Of a DNA stretch of 64,000 nt, positions 34,123-47,065 are shown in pieces (the stretch's first letter is position 1; every line of letters starts with the position of its first letter). Source of the stretch: Cloeon dipterum (Eukaryota; Arthropoda; Insecta; Ephemeroptera; Baetidae); contig NC_088790.1 in the NCBI RefSeq assembly GCF_949628265.1, forward strand, positions 9,180,545-9,244,544, read 5' to 3'. A program made the position numbers and the translations under genes. The notes under the pieces are model-generated. The model saw only the letters and a list, made by a program, of their open reading frames with translations, did no database searches and was not told the DNA's origin.

Positions 34123-36302
34123 TATCCCAAAATAAATAGTCAACTATCTCATTTTCACAGCCTTATTGATCCTCACAAGAGCTGAAAAAAGAAGGCATTC
34201 CAATTTTTGAGCAACATTTTTTTAACGAATTCTGTGTGACTAATTTATAAGTAGTGTTAAAGCAAATAAAACGTTACATCAACAATACATGATTGGTTTG
34301 TTTAATTATAATGTCAGCAACTGATATTGCAATGAACCTTCTCTTTCTTCCTCAATCACTCGACATGTTGAAAAACTACTATTGCAGTAATGCAGTCAAG
34401 GATTCGACACTGGGAAAAAATTCAATTAATCAAGTAGCCGAATGCCCCTTGAAATGACAAGTGTATTCACATCATCAAATAAAATTGCGTAACATCTTCT
34501 GAAAATATGGACAAAGTTCGCACATAACGCGAGTGTTGGCGGAAAAAGCGACGGCAGCGTGAAGAGGAGGCGCGACAGCAGAGATTTTATTTTACTTTTG
34601 CCATTCGCGCTTGTTTCTTTTTTTACGAGCGAGTGGTGAAAGTCTGCTAGCTGTGGGAGCGCGCGTCGCCAGAGGTTGCGCTCCTCTCGGCCGATCGAAG
34701 TGTGTGAATTGCTCATCATTTTCTGCCTGCCGAGATGCGCTGCCCTCGCGGTGCTGGAACACTTTTGCATTTCGGCCTACTCTCTTGAGATGAATGCTGC
34801 TCCGTGCGTGCAGCGGTTACGCACGAGAAGAAGAAAAAATAAAATGCTGAAACTTTTTTTTCAATCTTCGGCTTTTTTATATGCTCAGGTTGCCCCCAAA
34901 GCGACCTTTTCATTTTTGGGCCGCGTGTAGGATTTTTTGCTTTGTCTTCGTGCCGCCCACGCTTGGACACACTCTCCGTGCATTATACACTCTCGAGCGT
35001 GTGTAGAAAGGAGCGATGAATTTGCAATTTCGGCTTTCGGCTGTGCCTGCCTTAAGCACTATTTAGACAGCACTTTTTGCACAACAGTGTATACATATAT
35101 TGATCATAATTGTTATGAGTCACACTTTGAATAATTATTTAGAACATTTTTTTTAATGTAACTGTGCTTTGTATTTTTCAGAATTTAAATTATGAAATTA
35201 AACCGATGTGTAATTACATGACATAAATTATCTTTTCTTCATTTTCAAACATAGCTCTGAAATAAGAGGGGCAGAAAGTCTTGATAAATTTACAAAATTT
35301 TCACCTCTGAATTTTTCTCATGAATATTTACAAACTTCTTAAACTAAAAAGAAACAATCGCTTGTCTTAATCGATCATTACAATATAATTACATCAAATT
35401 CGTTATTATTTTTTTTTGCGAGTTGGACTTCAAAATGTATGTGGGATTTTTTCGGAGGCAAGTTTTGGGAAACACATTTAAATGAAATGACTTGATTTGG
35501 TTTTACAATATTATTTACCACTCTGGAATGGTTTAAATTAGGTGATATTTGCTGATAATTAATTAAACGGAAAATTATAAAATAAACTCCAGTAAAATTT
35601 AGTAGTTCTCGTCTTTCTACGTTCCTGCAAATAGAAATAACGTTAATATGTATATATATATATTTCGTTTGCAGGATTATATGTTTGTATTTGTCTCATT
35701 TCTCTAAATTGAAATATTTTAAATAGATTAATTGAACTGTTCCGACATGTTGATCAAGTTTTAGCTTGAATTTCAATTGAATATTTTATTTTTAACTGTG
35801 TTATCCTGTTAATATTATATAATGACGTTGTCATAAAATGGTCTACGCGAATCTGACGAACTGATTCAAACTCATTTACGGTTAATACCTAATGCGGTTA
35901 TTTCTAATTATGTTTCAAAGCGTCATTCAGGAATCACGAGTGCCTGATGCCTGACGTAAAAGGTAAAAGGCTCCGAGCTCTGATCGGTAATCTGGACTGC
36001 TATCGCTAAACAGCAAAACAATCCCCTCGCGCTTTTTACAAGTCATGTTGGTCAAACTGGTTCAAATGTACCACCATGGCACAATGTCAACAAAAACACG
36101 CCGCATACTGTCCTGCAGCTGCACAAATTGTTTATTATGTGTTTCGCCTTTTTCCAGGTCAAGTGATCAATCAATTTAAGATCTCTGATCTCTTGAGTAT
36201 AATTATATGTTCAAGTCCAGGAGTTAAATACAAATTTATATGTGCTTTAGAAGATAATAAAATTGTAAAACTGAAAAGTTAGACACAATTATTGTCAGGA
36301 CA
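34123..36302. other. Intergenic region upstream of PUS3
   Basis: Mostly AT-rich. A GC-richer patch at 34.5-35.0 kb has open frames on both strands but no protein I recognise. A short TA run lies at about 35650-35662. No gene supported. Confidence 0.45.
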
Positions 36303-38817
36303 ATGGCAGAAAACAAGAAGCAAGCTGAGTTTTCAATTGATCGAAAACGATCAAAATTCCGGACTCATTTAACACCTGAGGACGAGTTGAAGAAATTTTC
36401 TCACGAGGTGATTTTTAATTAAGCTAACCGGAAGACCTTTTACTAATAATCCAGTTCAATCATAGGAGCTAGTCGCCAGAGTGCAGCAATTGGAGGCCTA
36501 CACTTACCAGTTGAAGAATATTATTAAGAAGAGTGGAAGCAACGTTAGTAATAATGCCACCTTAATTGGAATGGACAAAATTAATAGTGATACTTCTGAG
36601 GAGACGTGCATATTAAAGAAGAAAAACAGACCATTCGATTTTTCAAAGTAAAATGTGCCAATCATTTAATAACAAGGTGCAATAATTATTAAAATTTAAT
36701 TTTAGATGCAGCAAGAAACGGATTTTGCTCCGAATCCTCTACCTTGGCTGGGACCTGGATGGCTACGCTGTCCAGGACAACTCGACCAAAACCATTGAGC
36801 ACCATCTCTTCCTAGCTCTGACTAAATCGTGTCTGATCCAAGACCGCCAAAGTAGCAACTACCACAGATGCGGCCGAACGGACAAAGGAGTTAGTGCTTT
36901 TAGCCAGGTGGTTAAACGTTTTGATTTATTAAATTTAACTCATTTATTTACGTAAAAGGGGTTAATTGGAACCTAGAAAATGGAATATTATGTTTTTAAG
37001 GCTTTATAAGATCGATTTATTGTTGTGTTGGTTTTGTTTCCTAAAATAGTTTTACAAATTTTACTTTCTAATTTGATCATTTTTGTTGATCATTTTTTTA
37101 TATTTCATTGACACTAAAATATATGTTTTTTATAATTACTGGGTTTGGGCTGACACAACAAAAATTTGAGCAACAGTATTAATAAAATACTTTCTCTGAA
37201 GGTAATATCGATTGATGTTCGGAGTAAACTCCCTTCAGAGGCGACCGACCTATCCCAGGAGTTGCCTTACTGCAAGATGCTGAATCGACTGCTGCCAGAC
37301 GAAATCAGGGTGCTAAGTTGGGCGCCAGCTCCCTCCCCTGAATTTTCGGCGCGTTTCGACTGTGTGCGGAGAAAGTACAGGTACTTTTTCCCAAGGGGAA
37401 GCCTTGACCTAGGACTGATGGAGAAAGCAGCTGCCTTGCTGGTCGGTGGCCACGACTTCCGCAACTTCTGCAAAATGGACGTCGGCAATGGAGTGGTCGA
37501 TTACAAGAGATCCATTTTTCAGGCCTCTGTGACAGTCATGCAGCAAAATGATCCACACGTGAGTTTCCTTCTAAATTTAAAAAAAAATGTTGTAACATCC
37601 AATACTTTACTAAATTTACAACGACATGTTGTGTAAAACACACTGCTCCAATATATAGGAAATGAATAGATTTTTAAGCTAATTTGATTATTTACAAACA
37701 GTGAAATCACTTCATAAACATCATGATTTTGATGGTTTTGGCATTTTAAATTGTTTACAGGGATTTAGAGGTTTAAAGTTGCTATAATTCTAGTAATTCC
37801 ATTAGTTTGCTCCTTAAAAAAAGAAAAACACCTTTACAATATATTATACCATTTTAAATTCACTGTTCTTTTTAATAAGCCTAAAGTCCCTTGAATTTAT
37901 AAGATTTTTGCAATTTATTGTATTTTCCTTTGTATCTTTATTTTTAGTTGGAGAGTCCGTATGACATGTGTGAAGTGACTGTCGAAGGCAAAGCATTCCT
38001 GTGGCATCAAATTCGTTGTATTGTCTCAGTCCTGTTTCTGGTTGGAGAAGGCAAAGAGGATCCACAAATTGTCACCCAACTTCTAAACCCTGAGCAGCCA
38101 AAGCCTCAGTACCCGCTGGCGGTGGATCTGCCTTTGGTTCTTTTTGAGTGTGAATATGAACATCCGCTCGACTGGCAGCATGAGCAGGAGGAGCTTTCTC
38201 GAGTCGTGCTGAAGATGCAGGCCATGTGGACCGCTAATGCTGTCAAGTAATCTAACAACTAAGCCATCTATTTTGTTCTTATTATTTTGCGCATTGAACA
38301 GAGCGGCCATGATTGGGAAAATGCTCGCCAATGTTGAACCAAAACTCGAGGCACCGGTTCTGTCCCAAGCCGACAGCCTTGTGATGGGTGTCAAGCCGAA
38401 GGTCTACCAGCCCTTGCTCAAGAGGCAAACATGCTGTGAGTTGATTTATTTTGAGAATTATTCACTGGTTTTTAACCAAATAATATTTTTTTACTAGTTT
38501 TTTTTCATTTCAATTTAGAATAAGTATTTTAATGGGTTTTTTTCAACTCTTTAAATGATAAATACCAACGTCTGATTAATGGAAACAGCAATTTTTATGG
38601 AATTTGCTGAATGGGAAAATCATAAACTGCTTTGTTTTAAATCACCCCTTATAAGTACGCAAATCCCACCTAAAAAAAGCTGCAATGAGAAGTCTTCATG
38701 TACTGCAATTTTGGATTTTCAGCTACCCTCGAGACCAAAATTGACCATTACGTAAAACGAAGAAAACTGAAGAAGAATGAAGATAACAATCAGAGTGGAG
38801 ATGTAGAAATGAAATAA
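36303..38817 (+). CDS. PUS3: PUS3, tRNA pseudouridine(38/39) synthase
   Basis: TruA-family pseudouridine synthase that modifies U38/U39 of tRNA anticodon stems (yeast Deg1). Exons: 36303-36407, 36466-36647, 36706-36907, 37202-37558, 37948-38246, 38302-38435, 38723-38817; 1,374 nt, 457 aa, phases close. The N-terminus has a coiled coil (ELVARVQQLEAYTYQLK). The catalytic loop is HRCGRTDKGVSAFSQ, with the Asp as nucleophile. It is followed by VISIDVRSKL, NRLLPDEIRVLSWAP, SARFDCVRRKYRYFF, GGHDFRNFCKMDVG and GKAFLWHQIRCIVSVLFLVG, all PUS3/TruA hallmarks. The C-terminus is lysine-rich. ATG context GACAATGG is good. Confidence 0.95.
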
Positions 38818-38818
38818 A
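38813..38818 (+). terminator. Polyadenylation signal overlapping the PUS3 stop codon
   Basis: AATAAA at 38813-38818 contains the stop codon TAA (38815-38817). If used, the 3' UTR would be only about 15-30 nt. I see no equally good hexamer close by, but use is unproven. Confidence 0.35.
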
Positions 38819-39675
38819 ATCCGATTTTGGTTAAAATGATTTTAATTATTTTACAGTCATAAGATGGTACTCGTCCAAACATTCTCTCGTTCAAGCTACG
38901 GTTTAGATTTTGTGATGCAGACATTCACAGCATTTGATACATTTATGTTATATCAGACAATCCATTCAAGATATTTTTGAGCCAAGAACAAAGTTGAGCG
39001 CAACTATTGGCCTATCACGAGTCGATCTCATTTTGACAGCTATTTTTTAGTCTTAATAGCTCGGTCAGTGGACGCGTAGAAAATGCAGCATTTAGCTCTT
39101 TCACTCTCTTTGAATATAAATTAGGCAACAGCAACAGCAGCAACAATCAAACCCTCACACTCTCACATCTTGCTCTCATTTTCTCAGAGAATTAAAATTG
39201 AGGCGCAACATTTAACAGCTAGTAAACAAATAAATCAGCGCTCCGTGCAAAGGCAAAAAGTGCTGCGAGTAGGGCGTTTGCAAAAGAGAACACTAAACTT
39301 GTTTATGCTGAAACTGTCACGCAAAACAGATGAAAAATGGCTGGTTACCTCAACTTAAAAAAAATCAGAATGGGTCCAAGCACGACTGCGGTTGCTGCCA
39401 CGCTCAGTGAGTCTGTGACAAATTACATCGGTAACGTAGGTGTGTTTATTTCAAATATAAAAGGCACTTGTTGGCGGTCTGAATCTAAAAATCTCATAAC
39501 ACACAAAAAAATCGTCAGCGGCGGCAGCAGCGGCAAAGATATTTATTTCAAGTAGCAGCAGCCCGGCCTCGGCAGGGTCTTTGGCAGAACGCGAGTAGTC
39601 AACCTGCGATTTGAGAAAATCGATCCAGGTCAATGCAAGGCACTTAGAAGGCTCAGAGGAGTCTCAGTTGGTGGC
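38819..39675. other. Space between convergent PUS3 and USP47
   Basis: Contains the USP47 3' UTR; a minus-strand AATAAA (TTTATT at 39542-39547) is a fair polyadenylation candidate. No other gene recognised. Confidence 0.45.
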
Positions 39676-42600
39676 TTAGTTTTTGCTGAAGAGCTCGTTG
39701 GGCGCCACCGCTGCTAGGGGTGCGCTTGACTTGGGCGGCGTCGGGTCAAGGTAGATGCGCAGTCCGCGCTCCTTTCGTGGCGCGGCTGCAGCGCTTGTCC
39801 AGCTGCCTACGCCACGGGGCCGCCGGAATTTATCGTCACGCTCGATCTTCTTCCGCTCCTCAGCAGTCAACTCCTTCACTTGCTCGCTGTTGTCTCTGTT
39901 GACAGAAAAACAACTTAATTACGCATCTGTCACTTTTCCTGTTACATAATTTGACATCAAAATGAGAAATGTTGAATGATAATACAGATCTGAAACTAAC
40001 AAGGGATTTTTTCCTATAATATGTACACTTTTGTGATATTTACATGTACCAATACAAAATATTCAATGTAGCGTCATTTTCAAATTACAGACTGTATAAA
40101 TATTAAGGTAAAACCCAAAATTAATTAAAAAATAACCATTTTTGATCCCTCCATTTATACCCTCCTTTATGCAGTCTTTAAACTTTTAAGCTTTAAATAT
40201 CACCACTTGTAGTTCCACACTATCAGTTAAGGTTAAAATAATCTTATATCATGTTATTCGTTTCTTGGATTTCTGAACCGACAAAACTGGAACTCTAACC
40301 TGTAGAAAATAACGTGGCCGTCTTCAAAGATGTTGAAAGGCCACTCATTGAGATTGTTGGCGACCGTGACCCACTCGAGTTCGCTTTGGACATTGAGGAC
40401 TGATATGTCGCAGGGGAAAGAACCTGGTGCCTTGACTATGCCGATGTTCTCAATGGGAACATCACTCAATACCGACAGCTGTAAATTTCAAAAGTTAGCT
40501 GGTGTTAACACAAATCCACCATCACTTGCCTTTTCCTTCAACTCCTGGCCAGAGGTTGAGTCGAGCTCAACTTCTTGGAAAGGCCCCAGGGTTAATGTGC
40601 TTGGACTCCACTTGCGCACAAAAAGCACTAATTCCGGCAACGAGTCGTTGTCGTTCTTCTGAGGCCAATCTTCTGGTATTTCTTGCAAAAACATTTCCCA
40701 GTTGGACGAAAAACACATGCTCTCTTCAAACTTTTGGTGGTCATAGTAAACCTGGCCCGGGTTCTTCCAGCTCTTCTTTCTCAGTCGGCACCTTAAAAAA
40801 GGGTATAAATCACTAAATGAAGCATATTTCTAATTTAAATATTATACCTTTCAAAGGAAATCTCAATGTTGTTCTTTCTCTTCAAATCTTTCAAAATTTG
40901 CTTCTTGGCGTCGCCCACCAGCATGCCGTTTGAAAGCGTACAGTTGAACAGGAACTTTAAGGGCTAAAGTGAAGTAACGATTATGATCCGAAACCGGATT
41001 GACTGGCTTTTCCTTACATCAGCATCATCTGGAGTGAGTTTGTATATCTTTCCAGTATACTCCCCCTTCTTGAGCGCCCTGCCGAGGCGCACGTTGACTT
41101 TGTCGCCGTCCCGGAAGGTGGGCGTAAGGGTCTGATAGTCGTACTCATCGTTTGAGCGGACCACCTTGAAGTAGTCGCAAGGCACTCCGACGTAGCTCTC
41201 CAGCTGTTTCTTGAACCACGACATCGTGCCTCGTTTGTCTACATCTACCTTAAGGTCTGCCAAAATCATTTATTGAATTAGCATACGCTTTATCTCGCTT
41301 TGGTAAAATACTTTGAAAACATATTTTTAGGATTTAAAGGGAACGATGAATTGATACATTAAAAGAATTCACAACTTCATTGACGGGATTCGTAGAGTCT
41401 GCCTTTAAAATTTCTTCACGATATAATAAAAAACCGACTTAACAATTCGATTTTGAAACATTTCTCATATTGGATCCCGTAAAGATTAGCTGCATACCTC
41501 GCATATTCCGTCAAATAAAAAATCCCCAGGTGGTATCTCTTAACACTTTAATTCTATGTGATTTCACTAATTTCGCCAAAACCCTTAACGTCGAATCCTT
41601 TTGAGTTCCCTTGTAGGTAGGAATTAAAATCCAACACGAAAATGGCAGCAGTCTCAATCCAGTTACAGTCATTAAATGCCTTTTTACTTGGAAACCAAGA
41701 TAGATTTTTGTCAGCTGACAAAATACTAAACTTACATTTGTTCGTTCCTTCTTCCATCAGAGTTGCTTTGAAGTAGCTGTTGCTCTGCGGCCGTGAATGC
41801 GACACTCTGCCTCCATCCATCTCGTCCCAATCAGACTAAAAAAATCTGTATTTAACACCTCCCCACGAAACAATGGCGAACAACCAACCTCAATCTTCAA
41901 ACCCTTATCCTGCGGGGGGTCGTCTGGGGAGGACACGGCATTTCCGTCTCCAGCTGCTGACTCATCACTTGGAGAGGAGAGTTGCACGAGCAAATTCTCC
42001 TGGTCTCCGACCAACGTGCGGTCGCTGTCGGTGAGACTAGAGTCTTCACTTGCGCTCTGGTCAGTGCTGGCGGCCAAGTCCTCCTCGTTGCTTGGCGGGT
42101 CTGACGACAGCGCGGACGGAGGGACCACCTGAAGACTGCTTTGAGGACGGACGGGTGTGAGACTTGATCCGTCGACCACTTGCTCTTCTTCAGTCTTCTG
42201 CTGCTTCACAGCGCTGAGCAGTGGGATCTCCTGGTCTTCAAGGTCCTCTAAACATGCAAAGAACCATTTCTTGTATGGAAATATCTAACTTCATATTCCA
42301 GTATTTTGTTTGGTGGTGCTTGTTTCATGTTTCTAAACGTGGAGATCTCAATCAATTGAAAAAAAAAATAAAACGTATTACTTAAATTAATGTGCGGTAC
42401 CAAGAAAAAATTAATGTTCTCTGCCGGCTTTGCAAAAAATTTTCTTTAAAAAATAATTACAACCAGGATATTTTTTCATGGAAAACGCAGGTATTTTGTC
42501 CTGATTTAGTGTTATAAACTGACACTCCAAGACTAAATTTCTGTGCTCATATGTGACCGAACATTTAAAAGAAATAGTTTCTTGAGAATTATTAACTCTA

Positions 42601-45600
42601 AGACTATTGAAACGTTTTCTCAAATACAAGTCACAAAATTTTGAGGATAGCTTACCAGATTCGAGGTCAGGTAGGGAAACGTCCAGACAGATAATATTCA
42701 AATATCTGTCGATCAGTTTCAAAAGCTTTGTGTTCTGGAAGGACTTATCTCCTTCATTGTAAACAGCAACAAATATTTTCTTCAGAGTGCAAGCGTAGCT
42801 GTCTGAATCGAATAGCTGAGAAGAGTCTTCTGCTGGATATAGACTTTCCAGTGACAACTTCTCCATGACAACTGAGATTTTCTCAACAGGAACAGAGGCA
42901 AACATGTCCGGTATGAACTTCTGCAGCATGTACTTGAACTCTCTGACTTCAAACATGTAGTTGATCTGCACCAGATGCGGTCCTTGGATCTCTTCAGTTT
43001 CAATATCCACGGTGTACACTCTGCCGATCGCATCTAAAGAAAAAGGATTATTTAAACTCATTTATCTCAAATTATTGCAACATTACCTCCACTTATGTAT
43101 GGCTGCCAAGGATCTGAGGTGGTTTTGATTTGCAATAGGAAATTCAGCTTGTCATGCAATTTGGGACTTATTTCTCCAATTGTGTTATTTTCCAAATCTT
43201 GCAGACTTTTGGTTATGGTGAAGTTACTATTATCATAACAGACCAATCGGCAGTTTTCCAAGGGATATGATTGCAGATTCAGTTCCTGTAAATTAGAACA
43301 TTTTTTTAATTACAACAAATTGCTCTGTATTGATAGGAGCACCTTCAATGCCAACTGGATCACTTCTGGCAGGGTTAGGCTGCTGAGGCAGTTCAGTTTG
43401 CAGTTGACTTGTCGGTCAGAGGTTGGCAAATAGCAGAAGACCTTCACTTTGGCCGAGTCCATTAAATAGTCGCGGCTGAAGCTGTCAGCGCCATTTCCAT
43501 TTTGCATAGCTGCCAGGTGGGTCTGCGAGAGAATCATAATATAGAGCCAAGTTTAAAATGAAAGTTCATCACCTTGATATGGTCTGGGAAGTCCTCGACC
43601 TGAATGAATTTGGCATTCCTTTCCTTGTCGATTTGCCTGTACATGAGCATGTAAGCACTTGTACTTGGAGAGTATCCAGAGTAGTAATTCGCTCGGCTTC
43701 CACCAAAGGTTTTCCTGATATCATCACTTGTTATCTGTGAATGATACAATATATTTGTAACGCTTACAGAGACAGAAAAAATAATAACGTCAAAAGACAA
43801 CTAGATGTCAATTTTGTTTTGTTGCGACACAAATACATATTTTTTTGCTCTTTTTATCCCTGTCCGAGGACCGGGAAGAGCGCGCACTGCACTAACACGA
43901 ATGCTGAAACCCGGGTCCCAATAACACCGCGAACGGAGAACATGGGCGCACCAGGCCGCACAGGGACCCAGCCCACTCAAGGGCCACTTGCCTTCGCACC
44001 GAGGACTGCATTGAGACGCTAGACATTCGTCCTGTGAAGCCAAATCACGCATGCTGGAAAGGTGCAAACCAGCAAGTAGCGAGTACCTTTTGACATTAAA
44101 TCTTTCTTGCAGATTGAGGCAACAGGGCTGATTGATTAAGTTCGTAAAACCTCAAATTTTTTAAGGAAAACCCACTGCATTGCATACAACTTTTCACGAT
44201 ACCGGTATATGTGCATTTGTTTAGTTGATCACAAGTATTGAATATGGACTGACCAAAAAATAATTTAATTTTACAGCTGATTTCACAAAATAATGAATTT
44301 AAATATACAACTTCACGATTGCAATTTTTCATACACCGTCTTGTTTGACGCCATAATATGAACTTTTATGGTGTCAAAATCGGATAAAACGGAAATAAAC
44401 ATGAAAACCCAAAATAATGGTGATTTAATCCAGAGGTTCTGCAGTGTAAAATCCATGTGCATTTTCGCGCATTGAAAAAATGGAGAACCTGCTGATTGAC
44501 ACAAATAAATAATGTTTACATAGCGAACAAAAAATGGTAATGATCACTATCACTTGAAAGTAGGTAGCTTGACTTACCCGGGTCACGTTTTGGTCATTGA
44601 AGCAAAACCACTGGCCACTGGTGAAGTCTTTGATATACGCGTAATAATGGCCCCCAGATGCATTTCCAGAGTGGATCATAATGGCAAACAATTCGTACAT
44701 GTAAGGACCCTTTTCCAAGCTGCGCTGAGTGTTCTTCTCATTGTTGTCGCTGATGCATGTGGCTTCTCCATTTTCAAAGACATCATCCTCAATGTCCTCT
44801 CCATTCATCTGTGAAAAATAGCCTCGGTTTATTCAAGGGGTTGTCAGATTTGCAATTAGGCACGCACCTTGGCTTTCCCATTGACAACTGGTGTCTCAGC
44901 AGAAGCCGATTCTGTGGATGGTTGCATTTCTACCTCTTCGACAATTTCCAGTGGTGGGAGCGAGTCATCCATACTTGACAGCGACTCGTCACCATTTGGA
45001 TGTTCCCCATTTTCGGGCACCTTTGCATCCTGGCTTTCTTTCTCTTCCTGCTTTACTACCTCTTCGGCTTCACCCACTTCCTTTTCTTTTTGAGGTTCTA
45101 TGCCAGTTTTGCAGATAAATGGATTCATATCAAGAATCTCCGGGAAGACAACCCTGCACACAGAGTTTGATGACGTTCAAGTAGGAATAATTAAAATAAC
45201 TCACTTGTCGTTCAGTTTCAATCTGTGCAAACTGTTGTAGTCAAAGCTGAAGCGCATCAGGTGCAGGGTCAGCAGATAGGGTATCTTCACGAACTTGAGG
45301 CCTTTCTTGGCATCACATTTCTTGTTGCAATTTTCACAGGCATACTGGTTGTTCCCATCTAGGGTCTCTGGCTCAACAAATCCTTTTAAGGCATCCTCCT
45401 AAAAGAGAAGGTACCATTTGTAAACAACAGGTTCAAAAACTGCTAGCATTACAGTGTAGGATTGATCTTTCAGTTCACTTATAACAAGCACAGATTTAAC
45501 AACTTTAATTGACTTTGACATACCACAGTGCCATAGGCGGTTTCATTGCCAAAAGGTCGGATGGGCAGAGGTATGTCCAAAAACGTATCCTCTCTTTGCC

Positions 45601-47065
45601 CCTCCTTGCCGCACTCCATGCATTTCACATAGTCTATCATGTTCCCTTGGTAAAGCCTGTTTATGAGGTCAGCTTGCTCTGTGTTCCGGAATTTGTGTTC
45701 CAGAGCTGCAAACATGACTCTGCACAATTCCTGCACATCATGCTGTGTCCAAGAATCAGAGGAGTCCCAGCCAAAACTCTTTGTAAGATCTGTAGTTTCA
45801 ACAGCTGCTTTGCTTGATGTCTGCAGACAATTGAATGGGTAAATCCTAAAATCCTGCTATGAAAGCAGATGGACTAACCTGTAGTTTTAAAAAGAGCCTC
45901 TGCAGCTGAAATGGTATCGATTTACGCCTCGATTCCTCATCAGTGCAGTCAAACTCCCACTTGTACAGAGCGTTTCTGAACTCTGGTGTCATGTAAAGTG
46001 ACTGGATAAGGCTGTTCAAGTAGCAGGTCATCGCCTGGTTCACCAGCCCAACATACTCTGCGAAAATAAAATTAATTATTACGTTGGTCTAAGACAAATT
46101 TTATCCTTAAACCCCACTTTTCTCACAGGCTTCAATAGCTGGTGCTGTCAATGCGGGGAGGCTAGCCAAATCATAATCTGAAGGAAATGGAACGGCAGCC
46201 TCTTCAGTGTCACTGTTCACGTTAACTGCCCGTCTTAAATTCATGGTCGAGGGCAATTTAGTTTTCTTTGACTTCACCTTCGCCGTCAAAGTGAGTGAAA
46301 CTCTCTTCCCGTCTTCAAAAGTTATGCCAACCTCTGACAGTTTTAGCGAGGGAGTTTCCCTTGATACTATCTGAAACAACATTAGGCTTTTTATTTTAAT
46401 GAATTCTTCGATGGGAAAATGTTGTTGAAATTTGTTTTTTTTTTTTGGATATTCTCAGCCGTTTTGAGCTAGCATAGAAACTTTGTTCTTATTTTAAAAC
46501 GTAGAGTATGTGATTAAAAAATTGCAAATTTAGTTTAGACCAATTCTGCATTCGCGGCCAATTACTTTCCATACAAATTGACACTTAAAGCCAAATCACC
46601 AACTAATAGATCTTAATGTAACTATTAACTTCATTTTCTAATAATCCACCAATAAATTGAGCTGGAATACATTACAACGTTTAGCAAATAGAGAAAATTC
46701 TGCATTCTTAATACATCTTTGGAAAGACAGAGATTGCTTGTCTTTTAAACAATCGATTTAAGCATTACTTCTGTCTTGTAGTTGATATCAAAATCAGATT
46801 CCTGGACTTCCAGCTTCTTTGCAATTTGCTGATAGAGATCATCAACAGTTGACGAAGTTCTGACGAAAATGGAGACTGGACTTGTGACATCATCAAACGT
46901 GATGTGGTTGTGCAGGTAGATGGTGCCAATCTGTTCCTCCTCAACGGGGAGTGGAGGCGGAGTAGGCGCCTGTGGTTCAGCAGAAGGCACCTGCTGATCA
47001 GTATTAGCGGTATCTTCCTGCATTCGCTCCTGCTCCTGCTCTTCAGCTGTACGGCTGCACACCAT
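39676..47065 (-). CDS. USP47: USP47, ubiquitin-specific protease
   Basis: Cysteine deubiquitinase; human USP47 has roles in base-excision repair and signalling. Eighteen coding exons in transcription order: 47065-46769, 46370-46113, 46055-45879, 45820-45524, 45398-45205, 45153-44868, 44808-44578, 43734-43573, 43522-43343, 43285-43087, 43033-42656, 42247-41889, 41835-41736, 41256-41018, 40973-40858, 40791-40530, 40478-40300, 39895-39676. That is 4,134 nt, 1,377 aa, against about 1,375 in human. The Cys box is [20 protein letters not shown]; the zinc-finger CxxC pairs are KCMEC and CENC...C; the His box is [17 protein letters not shown]. An acidic insert sits in the catalytic domain, and the C-terminal ubiquitin-like parts include [20 protein letters not shown] and [12 protein letters not shown]. 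The initiator follows an acceptor-like CGTACAG, so a 5' UTR exon is expected upstream. Confidence 0.95.
40479..40529 (-). other. GC-AG intron of USP47 (51 nt)
   Basis: Donor AAAAG|GCAAGT and acceptor AATTTACAG. The join gives [13 protein letters not shown], matching the human ELREKLSEISGIP arrangement, and keeps phase 0. No GT donor at this place fits the alignment. Confidence 0.8.
43735..44577. other. USP47 intron with a GC-rich island
   Basis: An 843-nt intron, long for this gene. Positions about 43858-44092 are GC-rich (for example CCGAGGACCGGG, AACCCGGGTCCC, CCAGGCCGCACAGGGACC) and sit abruptly in AT-rich flanks. The island has no USP47 reading frame. It may be an inserted repeat. Confidence 0.6.

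Noticed and set aside
43801-44067. Cys-rich 88-codon minus-strand frame in the USP47 intron
   Set aside because: Not in phase with neighbouring USP47 exons and absent from the family; treated as part of the GC-rich island.
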